Source: Mycobacterium lentiflavum (lineage in GTDB: Bacteria; Actinomycetota; Actinomycetes; Mycobacteriales; Mycobacteriaceae). From it: a DNA stretch of 64,000 bases. Shown piece after piece: positions 17,180 through 25,699 of this stretch. The notes under the pieces were generated by a model. That model had not been told where the DNA came from and did no database searches. It saw only the letters and a list, made by a program, of their open reading frames with translations. Position numbers and translations under genes: made by a program. The DNA lies in assembly GCF_022374895.2 (NCBI RefSeq), contig NZ_CP092423.2, forward strand, positions 5,642,001 through 5,706,000. The letters are read 5' to 3'. Within the stretch, counting starts at the first letter, position 1. Each line of letters begins with the position of its first letter.

Positions 17180-17316
17180 GAGAATCTCCTGCCGTGGTGC
17201 GTTCACATCCGACGAAAGTACCGCGACTCCGTCACCGCCGGCCAAACGTCACCGACACCATTGCGGGTGCCGGCCGTCGGGTGCGCGGCGTGGGCGGGTC
17301 CGGTCGGCGTGTCGTC

Positions 17317-17347
17317 GCCCTGGACGCCCTGGACGCCCTGGACGCCC
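17317..17347. repeat. 9-bp tandem repeat (GCCCTGGAC) x 3.4
   Basis: GCCCTGGAC is repeated three full times (17317-17343) plus GCCC, immediately downstream of the SDR stop codon. A 9-bp unit keeps frame if translated, but no gene covers it. It could serve as a variable-number marker. Confidence 0.9.
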
Positions 17348-17352
17348 AATGC

Positions 17353-18216
17353 TTACAGCAGATCGGTGATCGTCTTCAGGCCCGCCTCGTAGAGCACGCC
17401 CGGCATCATGCCGCCGTCGCACTCGATGGTGGTGCCGTTGACGAAGTCGGCCTGGCCGCCGGCGAGGAAAACACAAACGCGCCCGACCTCTTCGGGCTCG
17501 CCGGCGCGGCGCATCGGGACGGCGGCGAAATACTTCTCTCCGGTCGGATCGTCCTTGGGCAACACGAACGAGCGGAAGTTCTCGGTCATCGTGGGACCCA
17601 GGGCCACACAGTTGACGCGCACCTTCGGCCCCCATTCCTCGGCCAATGATCGGGTGAGGTGGTTGAGGCCACTCTTGGCCGCGCCGTAGGAGACCAGGGT
17701 GGGCGAGCCGGCCGGGTGCCCGGCGCCGCTGGAGATGTTGATGATGCAGCCGACGCCGTCCTGGTTCGCCATCTGCCGGTAGGCGCGGATGGCGAACCAG
17801 AGCGGGCTGATCAGGTTCATCTGCACCGCGAACGCATGGAACAGCGCGGTGCGTTGGTACTCGTCGTCGCTCGGCGGTGCGCCCTGAATCCGTTGCACGA
17901 GTTCGGGAATGCTCTCCACATGCGGCGCAGGGACGGTGCCGCCGGCGTTGTTGACGAGGATGTCGACCCGACCGTGAGTGGCGACCACGTCGGCGACGAA
18001 GGAATCGATCGAGCCGCAGTCGCCCTGATCGCAGACACGCTGCGAGGCGCGCGGCGCCCACTCGGAGTCGGCGTCGACACCTGGGATGGTGTCCAACGGC
18101 CCGCGCGAACAGCCGACGACGGTGGCGCCGGCGCGCAGCAGTTCATGGGCGATGCCGACACCCACGCCCCGGCTGGTTCCGGTGACGATCGCGATCTTGC
18201 CCTCGAGGACGCTCAT
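17353..18216 (-). CDS. SDR family oxidoreductase
   Basis: This 287-aa SDR has the cofactor motif TGTSRGVGVGIA, the NNAG motif, a serine in NISSGAG, and the catalytic SYGAAK (YxxxK). It is a little longer than classical SDRs because of an insertion near residues 105-125 that contains QGAPPSDDEYQR. It ends with the typical ECDGGMMPG loop. The start is ATG. It is divergent from the operon beginning at 18323 and shares its 106-bp control region, so the SDR and operon probably belong to one pathway. Confidence 0.9.
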   Translation of the reverse strand: MSVLEGKIAIVTGTSRGVGVGIAHELLRAGATVVGCSRGPLDTIPGVDADSEWAPRASQRVCDQGDCGSIDSFVADVVATHGRVDILVNNAGGTVPAPHVESIPELVQRIQGAPPSDDEYQRTALFHAFAVQMNLISPLWFAIRAYRQMANQDGVGCIINISSGAGHPAGSPTLVSYGAAKSGLNHLTRSLAEEWGPKVRVNCVALGPTMTENFRSFVLPKDDPTGEKYFAAVPMRRAGEPEEVGRVCVFLAGGQADFVNGTTIECDGGMMPGVLYEAGLKTITDLL

Positions 18217-18245
18217 GAACAGACCTTCCTACCCGGAGCAATCAT

Positions 18246-18260
18246 TGACAGTGACTGCCA
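18246..18260. promoter_or_regulatory. near-palindromic operator candidate between divergent SDR and operon
   Basis: TGACAGTGACTGCCA has arms TGACAG and CTGCCA that are complementary except at one position, with a TGA spacer. It sits in the shared promoter gap of the SDR gene and the operon whose last gene is a TetR regulator. This is a reasonable TetR-type site but it is not proven. Confidence 0.35.
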
Positions 18261-18322
18261 GCGGGTCATACTGTGCCAGTTCTGTCGTTGGCATGTAAAG
18301 GCGTGCAATCGAAAGGACACCG

Positions 18323-19405
18323 ATGAGTAGTTCGGCCAAGCTTCGCGTCATTCAATGGGCAACCGGCGGCGTCGGCAAGGCTGCCATCGCCTGCGTGCTC
18401 AACCACCCGCGGCTCGAACTGGCCGGCTGTTGGGTACACAGCGCGGAGAAAAACGGCGTCGACGTCGGCCGGATCATCGGAACCGGGGACCTTGGCGTCA
18501 CGGCCACGTCGAGCATCGACGAGATTCTGGCGATGGACGCCGACTGCGTCATGTACAGCCCGCTGGTGCCCAACGACGACGAGGTCATCGCCATCCTGCG
18601 GTCCGGCAAGAACGTGGTCACCCCGGTTGGCTGGGTTTACCCCGATCCGGGCAACAAGCGTCACCAGGCCGTCGCCGATGCCGCAGTGGAAAGTGGTGTG
18701 ACCCTGCATGGTTCGGGGATCCACCCAGGCGGCATTACCGAGCGGTTCCCGCTGATGATCTCGTCGCTGTCTTCCGCGGTCACCCACGTCCGCGCCGAGG
18801 AGTTCTCCGACATCCGCACCTACAACGCACCGGATGTGGTGCGCCACATCATGGGTTTCGGCGGTACTCCCGAAGAGGCCATGGAAGGACCCATGGCCAG
18901 CCTGCTCGACGCCGGATTCAAGCAGTCGGTGCGAATGATTGCCGACCACATGGGGTTTCGCATCGATCCGAGCATCAGGACCATCCAGGACGTGGCGGTG
19001 GCGACCGCTGAAATCGACTACGCCCCCTTCCCGATCACCACGGGCACGGTGGCCGCGCGCCGGTTCCGTTGGCAGGCCCTCGTCGACGGCGAGCCCGTCA
19101 TCACGGCCGCGGTCAACTGGCTGATGGGTGAGGAAAACCTCGACCCGGCATGGGATTTCGGTGGGATCGGCGAGCGCTTCGAAGTAGAGATCACCGGCGA
19201 CCCAGACGTGAAACTCACTTTCAAGGGCCTGCAACCGGAGACGATCGAAGAGGGGTTGATCAAGAATCCGGGCGTGGTGGTCACCGCCAACCATTGCATC
19301 AACGCCATCCCGGACGTCTGCATGGCGGAGCCGGGTATCAAGACCTACCTGGATCTGCCACTGTTCGCCGGGCGTCCGGCGCCCAATCTCGCGAAGCCAT
19401 CGTGA
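18323..19405 (+). CDS. dihydrodipicolinate reductase-like NAD(P)H-dependent (amine dehydrogenase-type) oxidoreductase
   Basis: This 360-aa protein starts with a Rossmann motif, VIQWATGGVGKAAI, typical of the mycobacterial DapB-like/2,4-diaminopentanoate dehydrogenase-like family. A conserved HPGGITERFP segment follows near residue 140. The start is ATG preceded by GAAAGGA. It is the first of four genes joined by start/stop overlaps (its TGA overlaps the next GTG). Members are predicted NAD(P)-dependent dehydrogenases; the substrate is unknown. In this context it may act on a lipid or steroid-like carbonyl or amine rather than on lysine precursors. Confidence 0.85.
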   Translation: MSSSAKLRVIQWATGGVGKAAIACVLNHPRLELAGCWVHSAEKNGVDVGRIIGTGDLGVTATSSIDEILAMDADCVMYSPLVPNDDEVIAILRSGKNVVTPVGWVYPDPGNKRHQAVADAAVESGVTLHGSGIHPGGITERFPLMISSLSSAVTHVRAEEFSDIRTYNAPDVVRHIMGFGGTPEEAMEGPMASLLDAGFKQSVRMIADHMGFRIDPSIRTIQDVAVATAEIDYAPFPITTGTVAARRFRWQALVDGEPVITAAVNWLMGEENLDPAWDFGGIGERFEVEITGDPDVKLTFKGLQPETIEEGLIKNPGVVVTANHCINAIPDVCMAEPGIKTYLDLPLFAGRPAPNLAKPS

Positions 19406-19908
19406 CCGGCGAAAGCGTGCTCGACGACGTGTCGTTCTGCCACCTCGTCGTCGGCGTCACCGACATGGACCGCGCGCTGGCGTTCTACCAGGGTGTGCTC
19501 GGGATGGAGATCGTCTTCGAATCCCTGATATCCGGAGAGCCTTTCGACGCGGTGCTGCACGCTAACCGTAAACAGGAAGGCCGAGTGGTCGGCGGCTTGC
19601 TGGGCGGGTTGATGATCGAGCTGCTGTCCCTGGGCGGCGAGCCGGCCCCGAATCGCACCACTCGCCGTGGCATCACCGGCATCCTCAACGTGTCGTTGTC
19701 GGTGACCGATCTTGACGACACCCACCGACGCGTCGTCAATGCCGGCTACTCGCCCGATCAGGAGCCCTTCGAGATCGGCGGAGTCCGAATGTTTTTCGTG
19801 AAAGACCCGGATGGCACGCCGGTGGAATTCATCGAACTGCCCGACGGGGTGCGTAGCACCTACGAAATGCACCGCGGCGTGCGGCTGCAGATGGGACCCG
19901 TTGCATGA
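19402..19908 (+). CDS. VOC family (glyoxalase-like) protein
   Basis: This 168-aa protein of the vicinal-oxygen-chelate fold has two beta-alpha-beta-beta-beta modules. The first begins FCHLVVGVTDMDRALAFYQGVLGM and the second contains KDPDGTPVEFIEL. A metal site from the first-module His and the last-module Glu is likely. Its GTG start overlaps the stop of the upstream gene (GTGA), and its own TGA overlaps the next ATG, so translation is coupled. Methylmalonyl-CoA epimerase-like or dioxygenase-like chemistry is possible; no specific function can be read. Confidence 0.87.
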   Translation: MTGESVLDDVSFCHLVVGVTDMDRALAFYQGVLGMEIVFESLISGEPFDAVLHANRKQEGRVVGGLLGGLMIELLSLGGEPAPNRTTRRGITGILNVSLSVTDLDDTHRRVVNAGYSPDQEPFEIGGVRMFFVKDPDGTPVEFIELPDGVRSTYEMHRGVRLQMGPVA

Positions 19909-20678
19909 GTTACACCCATCCCGATTCGATGCGCGGCCACGTCGCGATAATCACCGGCGCGGCTCAAGGCGTGGGCAAAGGGACCGCGACGGCACTGCTG
20001 GAACGCGGCGCATCGGTGGTACTGGCCGACATACAGGCCGACGCCCTGGAAACAACGACCAACGAGCTCAAGGAATTGGGGCCGGTCGCGAGCGTGGTCG
20101 CAGATCTGCGCGACCCGGCCAGCGCGCAGCGGATCACTGCGGCCGCGGTCGACGCCTTCGGCACCGTGCACGGGCTGGTCAACAATGCCATTGCCACCAA
20201 CGAGCCCAAGGCATTCGTCGACATAACCCTCGAGGACTTCGCGCTCGGCCATGACGTCGGCCCCCGGGCGACCTTCCTGCTCATGCAGGCGGTGCACCCG
20301 TTGATGGTCAAGGCCGGCGGCGGTTCGATCGTCAACCTCGGCTCGGGAACGGGAACCGGCGGCGAACCCAAGTGGGGCGGTTATGCCGCCGCCAAGGAAG
20401 GCATCCGCGGCTTGTCCAAGGTCGCAGCGCTGGAATGGGGACGCGACAACATCCGCGTGAACGTCATCTGCCCGTTCGCCGAGTCCGACGGCGTCAAGTT
20501 CTGGAAGTCGTTTGCCCCCAAGGAATATGACAAGGCCGTGGGGCGTGTTCCGATGAAGCGCATCGGCGACGTCCGCACCGACGTGGGAGCGCTGGTGGCG
20601 TTCCTGCTCGGTACTGACGCCACGTTCATCACCGGTCAGACCATTCACGTCGACGGTGGGATCGGCTGCTTCCGGTGA
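19905..20678 (+). CDS. SDR family oxidoreductase
   Basis: This 257-aa classical SDR has the cofactor loop TGAAQGVGKGTA, the NNAIATNEP segment, the catalytic serine in NLGSGTG, and GGYAAAKEG (YxxxK). The HVDGGIGCFR ending is typical. Its ATG overlaps the VOC stop (ATGA), and its stop overlaps the GTG of the TetR gene. As the third member of a coupled operon, it probably performs a redox step on the same substrate as the first gene. Confidence 0.9.
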   Translation: MSYTHPDSMRGHVAIITGAAQGVGKGTATALLERGASVVLADIQADALETTTNELKELGPVASVVADLRDPASAQRITAAAVDAFGTVHGLVNNAIATNEPKAFVDITLEDFALGHDVGPRATFLLMQAVHPLMVKAGGGSIVNLGSGTGTGGEPKWGGYAAAKEGIRGLSKVAALEWGRDNIRVNVICPFAESDGVKFWKSFAPKEYDKAVGRVPMKRIGDVRTDVGALVAFLLGTDATFITGQTIHVDGGIGCFR

Positions 20679-21286
20679 CCGGCGAGTCGCTACGTGATCG
20701 CCAGCGGGCTCAGATCCGCGCCGATATCCGGCGCGCGGCGTTCCGGCTGTTTGTCGAACGCGGATACGACGCGGTAACCACCGAGGAGATCGCCACTGCC
20801 GCAGGCGTGTCACCGCGAACCTTCTTCCGGCATGTGCCGACCAAAGAGGAGCTGCTGCTGGCGCCGGTGCGCCACGGCGGGGCCGCGATCGTCAATCACC
20901 TGGAAAAGCGTCCGGCCACCGAGGCGCCGGACGTCGCATTGATCAATGCCATCATCACGCGGACCCAGTCGTTCGACCAAGCCGACTGCGAGGAGTGGCG
21001 CGCAGCCCTACTGGTTGCGCCCGGTCTGCTCGACAAGGCAACGATCCACACTCCCGCTGACAAGGAGCGGGCGATGAAGCTCGTCGCCGAACGCATGGGC
21101 ACCGACCCCGAAATCGATATGCGCCCCGGGCTGCTGATCCAACTCGCCTTCGGTGCGGCCGATTTCGCGTTCCAGCAGTGGGTACTGCGGTCGGCCAACC
21201 GGCAGCCGCTGGACCGCTACGTGATCGAGGCTCTTGAGGCGATCAAGAGCAGCTATTGGAAGCGGGGTCACCGGCCCCAACGGTGA
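20675..21286 (+). CDS. TetR/AcrR family transcriptional regulator
   Basis: This 203-aa regulator has an HTH at about residues 12-58 (EEIATAAGVSPRTFFRHVPTKEEL) and an actinobacterial C-terminal domain. It is the last gene of the operon, with its GTG overlapping the SDR stop, so it probably autoregulates the cluster. The extreme C-terminus (KRGHRPQR) overlaps a fragment of a cadI-like gene in another frame, so its last residues may derive from a deletion junction. Confidence 0.9.
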   Translation: MTGESLRDRQRAQIRADIRRAAFRLFVERGYDAVTTEEIATAAGVSPRTFFRHVPTKEELLLAPVRHGGAAIVNHLEKRPATEAPDVALINAIITRTQSFDQADCEEWRAALLVAPGLLDKATIHTPADKERAMKLVAERMGTDPEIDMRPGLLIQLAFGAADFAFQQWVLRSANRQPLDRYVIEALEAIKSSYWKRGHRPQR

Positions 21287-21368
21287 GCGGTGGGAGGTCT
21301 ACACCGTCTTAGCCGACTCGGACACCTTCGGTCCCGGAACCGACGAAGCCTGCTGCACGGCGTCATAG
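21267..21368 (+). pseudogene. C-terminal remnant of an ArsI/CadI-type metal-resistance gene
   Basis: The frame reads VTGPNGERWEVYTVLADSD and then TFGPGTDEACCTAS before TAG. This is the hallmark C-terminus of ArsI/CadI-family vicinal-oxygen-chelate proteins, whose usual pattern is GGERWEVYTVLADSETFG followed by a Cys pair. No upstream part of that gene exists, because the TetR gene occupies the region in a different frame. It is a deletion remnant. Recognition is from memory of the family. Confidence 0.6.
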
Positions 21369-21391
21369 CGCCTACCGCGACTCACAGTTCC

Positions 21392-21544
21392 TCATCTTCT
21401 ATGCCAAAGGCGGTGACCGCCATCGCCGGCGCCCTTGGGGTTGGCCCGCTCGGCGGGGATCAGCGCGGCGATCGCGCGTCGGCTGCGCTCGTCCCATTCG
21501 TCGGCCGGCAGCGGGCTCAGCCGCGGCGGGTGTTGGTCGGTCAC
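21392..21544 (-). pseudogene. N-terminal remnant of a carboxymuconolactone decarboxylase-like gene
   Basis: From a GTG at 21544 the frame encodes VTDQHPPRLSPLPADEWDER, then a segment ending AERANPKGAG. This matches the start of CMD-family proteins (PRLSPLPADEWDE...ERANPRGAGN). It then runs into unrelated sequence and stops at 21392, where the family should continue for more than 130 residues. It abuts the cadI-like remnant, so 21265-21550 looks like a junction of two deleted genes. The rest of the gap to 21753 holds nothing I recognise. Confidence 0.55.
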
Positions 21545-21753
21545 GTGCGCACGACCGTCCGGGACGATGAGCCCATCCAGTAGGAGCCCGGCGGGTGGGA
21601 CCGACGAAACAGCCCGAAATAATGCACGGCGAGACGACAAACACTCGTGGACTATGGCCCAGTCAGGCAGACTGAGCCCGTGGTAATGAGCACGTCCGTG
21701 CACACTCGGAGAAGCGTGTCAGCGCGAGCGCCGGGAATACCGGCGGTAGTGCC

Positions 21754-22422
21754 GTGAGTTGGGAGACCTTGCTCACGACCACCCTCGTCCCGGTCGTGTC
21801 CGTTTTGTCAACTGCGACGGTGGCGGTCTGGACGAAGCGGATCGACGCCAAAACCAAGCGCGAGGACCGAGACCACGCGCTGGTGCTCGACTACGAAAAG
21901 CGGGCCGGGGACGACAAGAAGGCCGTGCTGAAGCGTCTCATCTCCGCAACTCTTCACCTCAAGCGCGGGGCAGAACCACTCGCGGGCACCGAAGTCACTG
22001 AAGAAAGCGTCAGCCGGAGGCGGGCGGCGGCCACCAGGGAGTTGTACGAATTCCGCGCACGGCTGGGCCTCGACGACGGAGTTGCCGAGTTGATGATCTA
22101 CGCCGCCGAACCGGTTCGTGACCTTGCCGAATTGATCCTCGACGAATGGGACCGCCAATTCCGCGAACATGGCTACTCACTGACGCAACTGGATGCGTGC
22201 AAGGAGCAACTCCAATCCGCCGTCGACGTTCCTCAACATAGCGATGAGGCGATGATTGAACGGAAGCGAAAATGGTCTGAGCTGAAGGACGAAGAAGCTT
22301 CGTTTCTCAAGCAACTCGGCGACGAGTCGGCCCTTGACGTCGACGCGCTGGTGGAGCTATGCAACCGCTTGTTGAAAGCCGCCCACACGGACCTCCGCGG
22401 TGGCTACGGCATACCAACGTGA
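21754..22422 (+). CDS. membrane-anchored coiled-coil hypothetical protein
   Basis: This 222-aa protein has one N-terminal transmembrane helix (LLTTTLVPVVSVLSTATVAVW) followed by a highly charged helical region (KRIDAKTKREDRDHALVLDYEKRAGDDKKAVLK). It is soluble and probably coiled-coil to the end. The GTG start has only a weak ribosome site. I do not recognise a family. G+C content looks lower than in neighbouring metabolic genes, and it lies next to gene remnants, which fits acquired DNA. The protein should sit at the inner membrane face. Confidence 0.65.
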   Translation: MSWETLLTTTLVPVVSVLSTATVAVWTKRIDAKTKREDRDHALVLDYEKRAGDDKKAVLKRLISATLHLKRGAEPLAGTEVTEESVSRRRAAATRELYEFRARLGLDDGVAELMIYAAEPVRDLAELILDEWDRQFREHGYSLTQLDACKEQLQSAVDVPQHSDEAMIERKRKWSELKDEEASFLKQLGDESALDVDALVELCNRLLKAAHTDLRGGYGIPT

Positions 22423-22492
22423 CGGATGGCGCACCGGTCGTCGACGCAACGCGGGCGCCACCAAAGCGCTCGGTGGTGCGGTGCCCGCTGTC

Positions 22493-22756
22493 CTAGCAGT
22501 TCAAGGGCGGGGGCTGGTCACGCGGGATCGTGTCACGGTTACACAGGCCTGATTCTCCGCGCGGTGCAGGCGGGCGCAGGGTCGCGGTGATCGTCGGGGT
22601 TGGGCCCGGCGTGTTTGGCGGTGCGGGGTCTGCAGTGGCCATTGCCGCGGTCAATCCCGTAGCAGCCATCCCCAACCCGCCGGCGAGAGCGGCTCTGGCG
22701 GCGAATTTTTTCAGTTTGGGCGCAGCGGTGCGGTCGACGTGATGAGTGGTGGTCAT
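22493..22756 (-). CDS. small secreted proline-rich protein
   Basis: This 87-aa protein has a long n-region (MTTTHHVDRTAAPKLKKF), a hydrophobic Ala/Gly core and an ATA-DP cleavage site, giving a mature peptide of about 45 residues rich in Pro and Thr and ending PPPLNC. Two cysteines remain. The start ATG is preceded by AAAAGGAAACTTC. It resembles many exported mycobacterial peptides of unknown role. No partner gene is evident. Confidence 0.65.
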   Translation of the reverse strand: MTTTHHVDRTAAPKLKKFAARAALAGGLGMAATGLTAAMATADPAPPNTPGPTPTITATLRPPAPRGESGLCNRDTIPRDQPPPLNC

Positions 22757-23174
22757 GAAGTTTCCTTTTTGGTCGCCGCCCGGGGTGGGCCGCCCTCCAG
22801 GTGGGACCTCCCCCGCGAGTCGGACAGTTTTTCTACGACTGTTTCCGAAGACCGCTCAGGGCGGAGCCGGAGTTCCCGGCAGTGGGGGTGCGCCTACACC
22901 TAGGTAGAGACTATTCGACAGGCCGGGGCTGTGTTCCGCTTTACGTGGAATTTGAGGTGGCGTTCACGCTATCGAGCCTGGCAAGTGCAGGCCCAGGCAA
23001 TCGGAGATGCCTGCGCAACCATCAACGCCATTGCACGCCAACGCCGGAAGGCGCTGCCGCCGTGGCTTTCAAACCATTGTGAGAGTGCATAATTCGGGGA
23101 TGCATTACGAAAAATGTTGATAAGTTTTGTATTTGACTTACTCGACCGAAGTAACGCCCTGTCAACCTGCCCGG
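22757..23174. other. 418-bp gap without a supported gene
   Basis: An AT-rich stretch at 23085-23150 lies downstream of the DUF4239 gene. A coding-like plus-strand frame, about 22943-23092, reads WQVQAQAIGDACATINAI and then stops, with no ribosome site. It might be a gene remnant, but I cannot assign it. Nothing else is recognisable. Confidence 0.35.
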
Positions 23175-23969
23175 CTACGCCGAGGGGGCCGACAGGGACT
23201 GGATAACCGCACCCAGTGACTCCGGGGTCGTTGCAGTGTCGCCGATGTACGGGTGGGCAAGCTCCACGACGAGGAACAGGTCGGTGGCCAGCAGCACGCC
23301 CACGGTGGCGACCAACGCGTAGTGAACGGTGGGTTTCTCGACGCCGTAAACCAAAGCGCCGCCGAGGACTAGCCCGCTGGTCAGGAAGAAGACTGTCCAC
23401 ATCGACCAGGGCAGGCCGTTATCAGTACGGGCCCGGAGCGTCCGTTCGGTACGTGCCTGACTGATCTTGTGAAGGGAATCGAAAGAGGTCGCGAGGTAAG
23501 TCTTTTGGGTATCGGTACGTGGCTGAACTTGGTCGTATGCGGACCGGAGATGCTGCAGCGCTTGGCCGGCCGCAGGGTAGGTGTGACCGTGTGCGACCAG
23601 CGGCCACTCAATTACCGCCGCGCGTTCATAGTCCAACAGCGCCCCGCGGATTCGGTCCCTGTCACCCTTGTCGAACGCGTTGAGATCGTCGGCCATCTGT
23701 ACCGCGGTTGCGCCCTCGACGCGCATGTCGTCATCGGCGGCATTGTCCTGACCCCACAGCGCGGTAACGATGAAACCGGTGAAGAACGCGTACACGAAGC
23801 CGACCAACATGAAGGCGAACTGTGTCACCTCGCTGCGCTCGTCCCCCCTGACCCCGGGGAACCGGCGCCGGACATACTTCAGGGCGAGCACTGCCCCGCC
23901 TGCGATGAGGACGTTGAGTCCCAGTAGTAGCAACCACGACGGGACGTTGCTCACGATCCAACCACTCAC
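23175..23969 (-). CDS. DUF4239 (bestrophin-like) membrane protein
   Basis: This protein of about 264 aa has two N-terminal transmembrane helices (WLLLLGLNVLIAGGAVLALKY and FAFMLVGFVYAFFTGFIVTALW), a central helical soluble region, and two C-terminal transmembrane helices (MWTVFFLTSGLVLGGALVYGV and YALVATVGVLLATDLFLVVEL). This is the DUF4239 layout, which resembles bestrophin-type anion channels. The GTG at 23969 is 8 nt after GGAAGGAG; an earlier GTG at 23987 overlaps that site less well. Function unproven. Confidence 0.8.
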   Translation of the reverse strand: MSGWIVSNVPSWLLLLGLNVLIAGGAVLALKYVRRRFPGVRGDERSEVTQFAFMLVGFVYAFFTGFIVTALWGQDNAADDDMRVEGATAVQMADDLNAFDKGDRDRIRGALLDYERAAVIEWPLVAHGHTYPAAGQALQHLRSAYDQVQPRTDTQKTYLATSFDSLHKISQARTERTLRARTDNGLPWSMWTVFFLTSGLVLGGALVYGVEKPTVHYALVATVGVLLATDLFLVVELAHPYIGDTATTPESLGAVIQSLSAPSA

Positions 23970-24140
23970 AAGCCACACTCCTTCCACGCATCGCGCCGTA
24001 AACCCCAGTCCTGATGTTCGCGCTGCGGGGCCGCGGCATTGCTAGAGCTGATCACGGGACAATCCTTCTGGTACTCCGCCGAAACGATGAATAGGTCGCC
24101 GTCCCCGCACTGGCGGCCTCATCGCCTCTCAGTACTTGGG

Positions 24141-25508
24141 TCATCGTGTCGCCGGTGGAATGCTCTGTTCGTAACGAAACATGTTGCCGGGGTCGTACTT
24201 TGACTTGACCGCCCGCAGCCGGTCGAGGTTGTCGCCCCAGTAGGCCGTGGCCCAGTCAGCCATGCCCGCGTTCGGCACGTTCACGTAGGCTCCGGCCACG
24301 TAAGGCTGTAAAGATTCGCTGAACTCCGCGATCCAGGCAAGTGCTCGCGCGGTCAGCTGTTCATCGGCGGCGGGTCCACCGCGAACGCCCCAGCCGACAC
24401 CGGGTTCGGCGTAGAACAATGCGTCGCGATGGGCGAACACCGAGCCGCCGGCGGGCTCGCTGGTCATGACGGCTCCGCCGAAGGCGTTGGTGAAGTAATT
24501 GCAATCCGGCGACGGGGCTTTGTCCATGAACCGACTGATTAGCTCAATCGCGGCGGCCGGAAATGGTCGAATGATGAACTGCGAAGTGAACTTCCAGTTC
24601 GCGGGCTCCTCCGGAGTGGGTATCTGGAAATCGGCGTAGGTATCGGCCCACGGTGCGGTTGTAGTGGTTATGCGAGGGTTTCCGACCGTCAGGATGGGCG
24701 CTAGCAGCTCGGTCGCCTCGGTGCCCGACCCTGCGCAGAGAGCCGCTATCAACTGGATTTCGCCGCAATGGATCTCAAGTTGGCTAGTGAGGCGGCTGTC
24801 GGTGTTCGGTGCCGAGTGTTGCCAGGCGTCGAAGACTTCAGGTAGGTCGCTGAGCCCTGCCCAGGTCGCTACCACGTAGGTGACGTGTGATAGCGGGTGG
24901 ACCTGGTACGTCAATGAGGTGACAACGCCGAAGTTGCCGTTGCCGGCGCCGCGCAGAGCCCACATGAGGTCCGGGTGGGAGGTGTCATCGACGGTGATCG
25001 CCTTGGCCCCGTTGCCCTTGTCCGTCACGACGATCTCGACCGCCATCAGGTTGTCGCTTGCCATGCCCAGGCTGCGGGTGAGCAGGCCGAAGCCGCCACC
25101 GAGGGTCGCGCCGACCAGGCCGACCGTCCCTTCCGTGCCGGTCGGTGCCGCGAGTCCGTGAGCGCCGAGCGCGGTCACCGCCTCCAGTTGAAGAAGCCCT
25201 GCCCCAACTGTCGCACGACCTGAGACCGCGTCGATCTGGGCCGACTTAAGCCCGCTGACATCGATGACCAGGCCGCCGTCGACAGCCGACCAGCCCTCTA
25301 GGCAGTGGCCCCCGCTACGCGCTCGAACGGCGACATCGTTGTGTTGTGCCCACTCAAGGGCGTTGACGACATCTGTTGTGTTGCTGCAGAAAACGATGGC
25401 TTTGGGGTAGCGGGAGTAAAGATGGTTCCATCCGGTACGCGCCACCTCGTACCGGGGATCGCCGGCACCTACAACGTCACCGGTGAGCCGGCTGGCGGAT
25501 GCGGTCAT
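24141..25508 (-). CDS. FAD-binding oxidoreductase, berberine-bridge-enzyme-like
   Basis: This 455-aa protein combines a PCMH-type FAD domain at the N-terminus (FCSNTTDVVNALEWA, then RSGGHCLEGWS) with a C-terminal BBE motif (YWGDNLDRLRAVKSKYDP). The GGHC segment carries the histidine, and probably the cysteine further on, that covalently hold FAD in bicovalent family members. Such enzymes oxidise alcohols, sugars or ring carbons with O2. The start is ATG with GAGGTG 6 nt upstream. It stands alone with no Tat or Sec signal, so it is cytoplasmic. Substrate unknown. Confidence 0.9.
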   Translation of the reverse strand: MTASASRLTGDVVGAGDPRYEVARTGWNHLYSRYPKAIVFCSNTTDVVNALEWAQHNDVAVRARSGGHCLEGWSAVDGGLVIDVSGLKSAQIDAVSGRATVGAGLLQLEAVTALGAHGLAAPTGTEGTVGLVGATLGGGFGLLTRSLGMASDNLMAVEIVVTDKGNGAKAITVDDTSHPDLMWALRGAGNGNFGVVTSLTYQVHPLSHVTYVVATWAGLSDLPEVFDAWQHSAPNTDSRLTSQLEIHCGEIQLIAALCAGSGTEATELLAPILTVGNPRITTTTAPWADTYADFQIPTPEEPANWKFTSQFIIRPFPAAAIELISRFMDKAPSPDCNYFTNAFGGAVMTSEPAGGSVFAHRDALFYAEPGVGWGVRGGPAADEQLTARALAWIAEFSESLQPYVAGAYVNVPNAGMADWATAYWGDNLDRLRAVKSKYDPGNMFRYEQSIPPATR

Positions 25509-25699
25509 GTCTGTCACCTCGGCAGTGCTCTGTCATGCAGTCCCTCGCCTCGGTGGCCGTGGCACAAACTGTACGGCTCTTACGGTCTCTCCGTAGGAGA
25601 TTTGCACATGCGCAGACACGTATTGGTATCTCATTAGTGACGGCCCAACTGATCCCAGGTGGGTGTGGAGATGGTCCCGTGCCGTGAGCATCCCGAGGC

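Noticed and set aside
17317..17347. CRISPR-like repeats
   Set aside because: A simple 9-bp tandem repeat with no spacers. No CRISPR array or cas gene is present in the window.
22943..23092. coding-like frame containing WQVQAQAIGDACATINAI
   Set aside because: No ribosome site, no recognisable family and short; kept only as a note in the gap entry.
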